Shown here: one piece after another, positions 10,009-15,050 of the stretch | How the letters are laid out: each line of letters begins with the position of its first letter | Position numbering within the stretch: the stretch's first letter is position 1 | Source: Nitrospirota bacterium | GTDB lineage: Bacteria > Nitrospirota > Nitrospiria > Nitrospirales > NS-4 | Direction of reading: 5' to 3' | DNA length: 15,050 bases | Assembly: GCA_005877855.1 (NCBI GenBank) | Contig: VBOF01000011.1 | Location: forward strand, 1 to 15,050 | Program-made: the position numbers and the translations under genes | The notes under the pieces: generated by a model | The model's input: the letters and a program-made list of their open reading frames with translations, nothing else | Told to the model about the DNA's origin: nothing | Databases searched by the model: none

Positions 10009-10725
10009 TTACGCGAGTGTCATAACTGCGTTGTCTGCTGCTTCCACGAAGAGATCGATGATTGGTTGGATCAGCGCACTGGCCTCCTCGTGGCTGATTC
10101 CGTTTTCTCGAAAGGCAATGGCGAGCCGGTACGTAAGCGATTCATGCGACTCGTCTCCGTGCTTCGTATGCGCTAAAAACCACTCTGACCCTTTCGTCCC
10201 CACCGCCCGCCGAAACTCTTGAGAATCCAGGAAGTGACCGCTTGCCACCTCTGCAAAGATCTCTACGGCCGCAAACCGCAAAAACATGGCGGCAGGATCA
10301 TTCCACGTATCCATTTCAGTGATGAGCTTCTGTACAAGAGGGACCGGGTACGGCTCGAGATCCTCATAGGTGAGGCCTACCGCTTCCGCTGCTTTGATCC
10401 AGAGTTCACGATGCTCCTCTTCATCTCTTTCAATGAGCGTGAGAGTCTTGTCAGCCAGAACAAGGAGTGAAAGAAGATCGTCCGCATTCCCAGGATCGGT
10501 GATTAATTTATGTTTGATGAATTTGACGCACCCACGCCTGATAGTCTTGGGGAACTCATCCACAAAAGGCCAGAAGCTGATGAAAAGTTGGCGCAGGGCA
10601 GGTATATTGCCTTCGCGGCATGCCTGAGAGGCGATTGAACTTTTAACCTTAGAAGTCACCTCCTCTTTGATGTCACAGACCCAGTCTGGTAAGGGCCTGG
10701 AATACCGATCAGTAAACGTGCCCAT
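10009..10725 (-). CDS. Putative heme-oxygenase/TenA-like (diiron oxidase-like) protein
   Basis: Uncharacterised 238-residue, mainly helical cytoplasmic protein. Its pattern resembles the heme-oxygenase-like fold that includes TenA, PqqC, CADD and iron-containing redox enzymes. An acidic helix with EEEHRELW (H105, with E99 or E102-E104) is followed by LAAVGL-type packing (AAEAVGL), a second helix with AAVEIFAEV (E155 or E159), and a late HTKHGDESH (H186 or H189, D191, H194). The DxxH at the end and the preceding His match the third metal-ligand helix of this fold, though the His-Asp spacing is not the canonical four. An ATG at 10725 is chosen because GGGG (10731-10734) lies 5 nt before it; a TTG at 10749 is in frame but has no such site. 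Base composition is clearly less GC-rich than the neighbouring genes, suggesting transfer. No signal peptide or membrane segment. The family call is tentative; the gene itself is well supported. Confidence 0.68.
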   Translation of the reverse strand: MGTFTDRYSRPLPDWVCDIKEEVTSKVKSSIASQACREGNIPALRQLFISFWPFVDEFPKTIRRGCVKFIKHKLITDPGNADDLLSLLVLADKTLTLIERDEEEHRELWIKAAEAVGLTYEDLEPYPVPLVQKLITEMDTWNDPAAMFLRFAAVEIFAEVASGHFLDSQEFRRAVGTKGSEWFLAHTKHGDESHESLTYRLAIAFRENGISHEEASALIQPIIDLFVEAADNAVMTLA

Positions 10726-10740
10726 AGGATCCCCTTTTCG

Positions 10741-10769
10741 CTTTCGCAAAAAGGCGTACTGAGCGAAAG
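10741..10769. repeat. Short inverted repeat upstream of the heme-oxygenase-like gene
   Basis: CTTTCGC (10741-10747) and GCGAAAG (10763-10769) are exact complements separated by 15 bp, located just ahead of the ribosome site of the minus-strand gene. It could form a leader stem or a binding site. The stretch 10726-10921 otherwise holds no gene; it contains a small perfect hairpin TCCGGT-GTTT-ACCGGA at 10837-10852. Confidence 0.3.
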
Positions 10770-10921
10770 GCTCTCAGAATCAGGTTAGTGGAAAATCGTA
10801 CAAGTGACTTTTACTACGCGCTAAAATAAAAGTGAATCCGGTGTTTACCGGAGGAGCAAGTAGGGTGTTTACGTGAGGGATGAGACACAAAAATGGGAGA
10901 GGCTACTCCCCTTTTCGGCCG

Positions 10922-11043
10922 AATCATCCCTACAGTCGTGAGCAGGCGCGCTTCCCGCGCCTTGGGTGCCCGACCGCAAGCTCTGGCCGGCGTCGGGCGC
11001 ATCGACGACGCCTACGGCGACCGCATCCTCGTCTTTCGCAGAC
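10922..11043 (+). pseudogene. gcvP: Relic of a gcvP 3' end (last ~43 codons, two frameshifts)
   Basis: Read in one frame the DNA gives NHPYSREQARFP. After a one-base loss near 10958-10962 it gives WVPDRKLWPA, and after a second loss near 10991 it gives RIDDAYGDRILV. In order these match the C-terminus of the intact GcvP upstream (NRPYSREQAAFP, WVRERKFWPA, RIDDAYGDRNLV). By eye the DNA is about 80-85% identical to 8718-8838 over roughly 110 bases, same orientation. There is no start and no upstream part of gcvP, so this is a decayed 3' fragment. It ends about 24 bp before the stop of nfi, which converges on it. The divergence suggests an old duplication, or a fragment of a related but separate gcvP. 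Confidence 0.82.
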
Positions 11044-11066
11044 AAAAAAGATCTCAGTCCCCTCTC

Positions 11067-11777
11067 CTAGAACAACTCACCCTGGCTGCCCTGTTCTACT
11101 CCATGCCCGCCTTTCGACTTCGCGCGTTCGGCCAGGATGTCGGCTTGGCGGGTGGGCTCTGCGATGCGGTAGCCCTTCCCGCACGCGAGGGAGAGCTCGA
11201 TCGCCTGGGCCAGGTCAATCTTGTGGCCGATCGACACGAAGACCGGCTGCACGCCGTCTTTGGTGCGCACCACCGCGCCGATCACACCACCACCGTCGTC
11301 ACAGAGATCGGAGACAGACCCTCTGGCTTGCTTCGGCTCCTTGTAGGTCCCGAACAAGAGCGACTTCGCACAGCCGATCGTCGGCCGATCCAGGATCACA
11401 CCGATGTGACAGGCAATCCCCGCTGCCCGCGGATGCGCCAGGCCCTGGCCGTCTATGAAAATCAGATCCGGATCATGTTTGAGCTTGCCGAAGGCCTGGA
11501 CCAGCGCGGGCGTTTCGCGGAACGACAAGAGGCCGGGAATGTACGGGAAGGTCACCTTCGCCTTGTGAACGACGGTCTCTAGAACGTCCAGTTTCGGGAA
11601 CGAGAGCACGACGACGCAGGCGTGCGCGATATCCTCGACGAAGGCCACATCCGCGCCGGCGATCAGATTGGGCGTTCCCACCTTACCGTGCGGGATCACC
11701 TTGGCGCGAAGCTGCTGCTGGATCTGGATCGCTTCCTTGGGCGTGACATCCCAGGAGTGGAAATGCTGGACCTGCAC
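11067..11777 (-). CDS. nfi: Endonuclease V (deoxyinosine 3'-endonuclease)
   Basis: DNA repair nuclease that cuts near deoxyinosine and other deaminated bases, starting alternative excision repair. The 236-residue protein has the three acidic metal sites in their family motifs: IAGADVAF (D43), FPYIPGLLSFRE (E88) and FIDGQGLAHPR (D109). It also has the conserved PTIGCAKSLL, VSIGHKIDL and the C-terminal GYRIAEPTRQAD. The start is a GTG at 11777, with AAAGGA about 9 nt upstream. The next possible starts would cut into the conserved N-terminus. The gene begins 17 bp after the AsmA-like gene and is the last member of the gcvT-led operon. A short C-terminal extension rich in Lys, Gly and Glu follows the conserved core. 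Confidence 0.95.
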   Translation of the reverse strand: MQVQHFHSWDVTPKEAIQIQQQLRAKVIPHGKVGTPNLIAGADVAFVEDIAHACVVVLSFPKLDVLETVVHKAKVTFPYIPGLLSFRETPALVQAFGKLKHDPDLIFIDGQGLAHPRAAGIACHIGVILDRPTIGCAKSLLFGTYKEPKQARGSVSDLCDDGGGVIGAVVRTKDGVQPVFVSIGHKIDLAQAIELSLACGKGYRIAEPTRQADILAERAKSKGGHGVEQGSQGELF

Positions 11778-11794
11778 CGGTCAGGGTCCTTTGA

Positions 11795-12556
11795 TTACTT
11801 GAAGAGTCTTTTGAGGCCTTCTACGGCCTTTCCCGCCTCGCTGCCGAGGCCCTTGGCCGCTTCCTCGGCGGCCTCCCCCAGGAGTTTGCCGGAGCCTGCG
11901 ACCGACTGCACAACCGACTTGTTAATCGCCATCAACACTTCCGCAGCGGCCTGCTGCACCATCACCCCGCCTGATTCCTTCCCAATGTCCCGAAGATAGA
12001 GGTCCGGAAGACGGACCGTGAGAGCTTTCCCCTTGAGCACGGAGGCGCTCAAATTGACCTGACCGTTCTTCACGATGAAATGATTGATTTGGACTTTTTT
12101 CTGAGTTGGATCCTTTTTCTGCGATTTCGACTCACCGACTTCTTTTGTTCCAACAGATTTGCCGAACGCCGCCACGTGCTCCTGGATCTTGCTGATGTTG
12201 CTACCGGACGGGCCACTCTCATACGTGATCTCGGGGCCGTCAATCAAGATTTCCTCGATGATGAGCTTGTCCGACAGGGCGGTCTTCAGATCCATTTTGA
12301 CCTTGGCATCGGCGAGCTTGAACGCGCGCTCGGCCTGGAAACCCGGAGGGTTGCCGACCACCAGCCCTTTGAGCCGACCTTGTCCGGAAAAGGGGGAAAG
12401 GTCCACGGCATCGACTTTAACGGTGGTCCCGGTGATTCTCGGCCCCACGGCCTCGACTCCCGCTTTGATCATCGAATTAAAGTAAACACCGATCATTGTC
12501 AGGGCCACGATGATGAGGAGAACGACGATAACGCCGACCTTCAGAAGAGTCTTCAT
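11795..12556 (-). CDS. AsmA/DUF748-like membrane-anchored protein
   Basis: A 253-residue protein with one N-terminal membrane segment (about residues 4-26, rich in Val, Leu and Ile), followed by a region of AsmA-type character. VDLSPFSGQGRLKGLVVGNPPGF, split here as VDLSPFSGQG and LKGLVVGNPPGF, then IIEEILIDGPEITYE, is the usual strand pattern near the N-terminus of that family. Proteins of this type tend to sit in the inner membrane facing the periplasm and affect envelope lipid handling; the role here is inference. The middle (around 140-155) is Lys/Ser/Glu-rich and probably a linker. The end is a likely amphipathic helix with Gly-Glu-Ala-Ala repeats. Much shorter than classical AsmA. The ATG at 12556 overlaps the NUDIX stop (ATGA) and has GAGGAG 6 nt upstream. 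Confidence 0.85.
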   Translation of the reverse strand: MKTLLKVGVIVVLLIIVALTMIGVYFNSMIKAGVEAVGPRITGTTVKVDAVDLSPFSGQGRLKGLVVGNPPGFQAERAFKLADAKVKMDLKTALSDKLIIEEILIDGPEITYESGPSGSNISKIQEHVAAFGKSVGTKEVGESKSQKKDPTQKKVQINHFIVKNGQVNLSASVLKGKALTVRLPDLYLRDIGKESGGVMVQQAAAEVLMAINKSVVQSVAGSGKLLGEAAEEAAKGLGSEAGKAVEGLKRLFK

Positions 12557-13095
12557 GGTCGCTCCTCCTCTCCGATATTCTCGCCGAGGACCATTAGATA
12601 AGCGCACTGCAAGCCCACGATCGTCTTGGCGTCCTTGATGACACCCTCCCGGATCATGGCGATGGTCCGCTCCAGCGGGAACTCCGCGAGCGCCAGGACC
12701 TCATCGTCCCCCAGATTCTGCTTGCCCTTCTGAAGCTGCGTCGCCTTGTAGATGTGGATCACCTCGTCGGTGAAGCCCGGGGTCGTGTAAGCGCTCACAA
12801 CATGATCGAGTTGCCCCGCTTTATAGCCGATCTCCTCCTCCAGTTCTCGTTGGGCGCACACGCGCGGGTCCTCGCCGGGATGCAGCTTGCCGGCCGGAAT
12901 CTCGTAGATGTACCCGCCGACCGCGTGCCGGTACTGCCGGATCAGGAGCACGGTCCGCTCGTCCTTCAGCGGCACGACCGCCGCCGCGCCGGGATGGTGG
13001 ATGACTTCCAGTTCGACCGTGGTGCCGTTGGGAAGCGTCACCGTCTCGAGGTTGAAATTAATGATGCGGCCCTTGTAGATATTCTTGGTCATCAT
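12553..13095 (-). CDS. NUDIX hydrolase, ADP-ribose pyrophosphatase type
   Basis: Hydrolyses nucleoside diphosphate derivatives, most likely ADP-ribose to AMP and ribose 5-phosphate. The Nudix box is complete: G69, E75, R83-E84-L85, E87-E88 and G90 in the order GX5EX7REUXEEXGU. EIPAGK leads into the box, and P106 in TTPGFTDE lies about 16 residues past it, the marker of the ADP-ribose group. Length (180 residues) is normal. Two ATGs are adjacent: 13095 forms an ATGA overlap with the gcvT stop, whereas 13092 is better spaced from the weak GAGG. Either gives the same protein apart from one Met. It is the second gene of the gcvT-NUDIX-AsmA-nfi operon. No close link between ADP-ribose and glycine cleavage is known to me, so the pairing may simply be shared transcription. 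Confidence 0.95.
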   Translation of the reverse strand: MMTKNIYKGRIINFNLETVTLPNGTTVELEVIHHPGAAAVVPLKDERTVLLIRQYRHAVGGYIYEIPAGKLHPGEDPRVCAQRELEEEIGYKAGQLDHVVSAYTTPGFTDEVIHIYKATQLQKGKQNLGDDEVLALAEFPLERTIAMIREGVIKDAKTIVGLQCAYLMVLGENIGEEERP

Positions 13096-14177
13096 TGCCT
13101 CTTGTAGAACGGCAACTTCACCACGACGGCCGGATGCAGGCGCCCGCGGATGTCGACCTCGAACTGCGTACCGGGCGTGCTGAATTTCGTCGGCACGTAG
13201 CCCAGGCCGATGCCCTTTTGCAGGAGCGGCGAGAGATTACCGCTCGTCACGACACCGATCTCCTGGCCATCGGCGACGATCTTCATGCCGTGGCGCGGGA
13301 CACCCTTCTGCAGCAGTTCGAACGCGATCAGTTGCTTCGCCGGTCCTTTTTCTTTCTGCTCGAGCAGGGGCGCGCGGCCGATAAAGTCGCCCTTCGTGAA
13401 GTCAACGGCGAAGGCCGCGCCCGCCTCGAGCGGGGTGGTCTGTTCGTCAATGTCGTTGCCATACAGCAAATAGCCGACCTCCAAGCGCAGGAGGTCGCGC
13501 GCCCCCAGCCCGCAGGGCTTGATGCCGGCAGACCCGCCGGCCTTCATGAGTGCTTCCCAGACCGCCACTGCCTTGTGAGACGGGACGTAGAGCTCGTAGC
13601 CGACCTCACCGGTGTAGCCGGTCCGTGACACGACCCCGTGCACGCTGCACACGTCCGTTTCCACGCATTGCCGGGGCTTAAGCGTATCGGCTGCACGGGG
13701 CACGACCGCGCGCAAGACTCCCGGCGAGCGCGGCCCCTGCAACGCGATCTGGGCCAGCTCGTCGCTCTCGTCGTCGAGGCGCACGTCCCCCTGCGGCGCC
13801 TTCTGGAACAGCCAAGAGACGATCTTGTCGCGGTTCGAGGCGTTGACGCACAGGAGGAACCGCGCGTCTCCCAGCCGGTACACGAAGATGTCGTCCTTGA
13901 TCCCGCCGGCGGGGTTGGACACCATCGAGTAGTGGGCGTCGCCCACGGCCAGCTTGGCGACGTTGTTGGTCGTGACCTGCTGGAGAAAGGCCAGCGAGTC
14001 CCGGCCCGCAACCGTCACCCGGCCCATGTGACTCACGTCGAACAGCCCGACGGCCGTCCGGACGGCTTGGTACTCCTCGAGCACGCCGCCATACTGGATC
14101 GGCATCTCCCAGCCGGCGAAGTCCACCAGCTTGCCGCCCGATTGCTGATGCTGCGTGAAGAGGGGGGTTCTCTGCAT
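13092..14177 (-). CDS. gcvT: Glycine cleavage system T-protein (aminomethyltransferase)
   Basis: Moves the methylene group from aminomethyl-GcvH to tetrahydrofolate, releasing ammonia, and is the partner of the GcvP encoded in this window. The 361-residue protein is of normal length. It has LVDFAGWEMPIQYGG near the start, VGLFDVSHMG, GGIKDDIFVY with the expected catalytic aspartate (about D96), the folate-region YTGEVGYELYV, and GLGARDLLRLEVGYLLYGND. The ATG at 14177 has GGAG 9 nt upstream. It is the first gene of the operon and its stop overlaps the NUDIX start by 4 bp, which suggests translational coupling. gcvH and lpd are not seen. The upstream leader contains the palindromic repeat at 14189-14236. 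Confidence 0.97.
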   Translation of the reverse strand: MQRTPLFTQHQQSGGKLVDFAGWEMPIQYGGVLEEYQAVRTAVGLFDVSHMGRVTVAGRDSLAFLQQVTTNNVAKLAVGDAHYSMVSNPAGGIKDDIFVYRLGDARFLLCVNASNRDKIVSWLFQKAPQGDVRLDDESDELAQIALQGPRSPGVLRAVVPRAADTLKPRQCVETDVCSVHGVVSRTGYTGEVGYELYVPSHKAVAVWEALMKAGGSAGIKPCGLGARDLLRLEVGYLLYGNDIDEQTTPLEAGAAFAVDFTKGDFIGRAPLLEQKEKGPAKQLIAFELLQKGVPRHGMKIVADGQEIGVVTSGNLSPLLQKGIGLGYVPTKFSTPGTQFEVDIRGRLHPAVVVKLPFYKRQ

Positions 14178-14188
14178 GATGTGGATCT

Positions 14189-14236
14189 CCCCTCACCCTC
14201 CCCTCTCCCCTCAGGGGAGAGGGCTAGGGAGAGGGG
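14189..14236. repeat. GC-rich palindromic repeat upstream of gcvT
   Basis: A perfect 10-bp stem, CCCTCTCCCC (14201-14210) with GGGGAGAGGG (14214-14223), closes on a TCA loop. It is extended by outer arms CCCCTCACCCT (14189-14199) and AGGGAGAGGGG (14226-14236) that match at 10 of 11 positions. The pattern of alternating C/T runs around TCA resembles dispersed intergenic palindromes seen in many GC-rich genomes; this family assignment is from memory. It lies in the gap between divergent gcvT and the right-hand methyltransferase, so it may sit in either leader. Confidence 0.6.
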
Positions 14237-14317
14237 CTCACTCTAGCAGAGCCGCCACGGCGATGGAAAGCCCGAAGCTTGAACTCCCGAGTGAGGCTCG
14301 GCTATGGTGGGCCCGCC

Positions 14318-15050
14318 ATGCCTATGACCTATCGCGAGCTGCTGCGGCTGGCCAACGCCTTCAGCGAGTCGCAGACCCTACTGGCAGCGAACGACCTGGA
14401 CATCTTCACGGCCATCGGCTCGGCCGGGCGCACCGCTGATACTGTGGCCCGGCGCTGCAAGGCCGACCCGGAGGGCATGTTCCTGCTCCTGAACGCCCTG
14501 GTCGGGCTGGAGCTGTTGACGCTCCGAAAGGGACGCTACTACAACACGCCGCTGGGTCGCCGCCACCTGGATCGTCGCAGTCCAGAGGCGATCTCCAACC
14601 TCCTCTGGCTCCTCGGGCATCACTGGCAGGACTGGACGGACATCCCCAAGGCGATCCGGCACGGCCGCCCAGGCTGGGCTCCCCTCACCAAGACCCCGGA
14701 GTTTCGCAGGCGGTTCTCGCTCGCGATGCACGAGCGAAGCTTCATACTCGCCGAACCCACCGTGGCCACGCTCCGCCTCTCACCGAAGGCCAGACGATTC
14801 CTCGACCTGGGCGGCGGGCCTGGCTCCTACGCGATCGCCCTGGCGAAACGTTACCCTCGGCTGGAAGGCGTCGTCTTGGACCAGACCGTCACGGTGACGC
14901 GCGAGTTGATCCGGACGCACCACCTGCAGCACCGGCTTATCGCCCGGCAAGGCTCCCTCTTCACGGCTGACCTCGGATCCGACTACGACGCCGTCCTTGT
15001 GTCGAACGTGATCCACGCCTTCAACGAGAAGGAGAACCGCACCTTGCTGA
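14318..15050 (+). CDS. O-methyltransferase (hydroxyneurosporene-type), 3'-truncated by window edge
   Basis: SAM-dependent O-methyltransferase of the dimeric plant/bacterial small-molecule type. The reading frame is open to the end of the window, 244 codons so far. The N-terminal part is a winged-helix dimerisation region (residues 1 to about 90, with ANDLDIFTAIG, DTVARRCKADPEG and LLTLRKGRYYNTPLG). The catalytic domain has motif I in FLDLGGGPGSYAIALAKRYP, an acidic strand end in GVVLDQT, and YDAVLVSNVIHAF as the late motif. ATG at 14318 is preceded by GGTGGG about 6 nt upstream; a second in-frame ATG (14324) is less well placed. It is divergent from gcvT with 140 bp between starts. The substrate (phenolic, carotenoid-like or quinone) cannot be told. 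Confidence 0.88.
   Translation, partial: MPMTYRELLRLANAFSESQTLLAANDLDIFTAIGSAGRTADTVARRCKADPEGMFLLLNALVGLELLTLRKGRYYNTPLGRRHLDRRSPEAISNLLWLLGHHWQDWTDIPKAIRHGRPGWAPLTKTPEFRRRFSLAMHERSFILAEPTVATLRLSPKARRFLDLGGGPGSYAIALAKRYPRLEGVVLDQTVTVTRELIRTHHLQHRLIARQGSLFTADLGSDYDAVLVSNVIHAFNEKENRTLL

Noticed and set aside
10840..10872. Direct repeat GGTGTTTAC (10840-10848 and 10864-10872)
   Set aside because: Only two 9-bp copies, one of them part of a small hairpin; too little to call an iteron or operator.
11044..11050. T-run on the minus strand after nfi as an intrinsic terminator
   Set aside because: No stable stem precedes the run of six T, so a terminator is not supported.
10893..11582. Long plus-strand open frame covering the gcvP relic and the region opposite nfi
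   Set aside because: Its first part is one frame of the gcvP relic and the rest is antisense to the clear endonuclease V gene, so it is not a gene.
14279..14308. TTGAAC and TATGGT as a promoter for the right-hand methyltransferase
   Set aside because: Both boxes match poorly and the implied transcription start would be only a few bases from the ATG.

Overview
The window is a GC-rich, gene-dense stretch of a bacterial chromosome. All of its recognisable genes are metabolic, repair or housekeeping genes. There is no phage, transposase, CRISPR, tRNA or rRNA. A probable lipoprotein with a FlgO-like domain suggests a diderm organism. High GC, a full-length single-chain GcvP and a stand-alone SdhA-type flavoprotein would suit Nitrospirota, NC10, Rokubacteria or a similar lineage, but the sequence alone does not settle the taxon.

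Left part (1-3963). A 5'-truncated SAM-dependent methyltransferase is followed after 26 bp by a ThDP-dependent enzyme of the acetolactate synthase family, closest by eye to AlsS in its last third. Converging on it is a two-gene minus-strand unit: a single-domain CheY-like response regulator, then an exported metal-dependent cyclase of the kynurenine formamidase-like family.

Middle (3964-8890). A spacer with a perfect 21-bp palindrome separates the response regulator from a lone SdhA/FrdA-type flavoprotein subunit on the minus strand. A short divergent intergenic region with a promoter-like site for the plus strand leads to gcvP, the 954-residue glycine decarboxylase. Its TTG start is fixed by a GGAGG site, and its stop codon lies in the loop of a hairpin.

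Accessory stretch (8890-11066). A FlgO-like probable lipoprotein gene converges, across a large imperfect palindrome, on a lower-GC gene. That gene's product has features of the heme-oxygenase/TenA-like diiron fold. Beyond it lies a decayed second copy of the last ~43 codons of gcvP, carrying two one-base deletions. This is the most unexpected feature here: the two accessory genes sit between the real gcvP 3' end and a relic of another gcvP 3' end.

Right part (11067-14177). A minus-strand operon runs gcvT, NUDIX ADP-ribose-type pyrophosphatase, AsmA-like membrane protein and endonuclease V (nfi). The first two junctions are 4-bp ATGA overlaps and the third is a 17-bp gap, so the genes are probably co-transcribed. 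GcvT and GcvP are partners in glycine cleavage; GcvH and Lpd are not in the window. A GC-rich palindromic repeat lies upstream of gcvT, and a second methyltransferase (O-methyltransferase type) runs off the right edge on the plus strand.

I found no clearly new multi-gene system. The best leads are the gcvP relic with its flanked gene pair, the heme-oxygenase-like protein, the isolated flavoprotein with a changed active-site motif, and the palindrome upstream of the response regulator.
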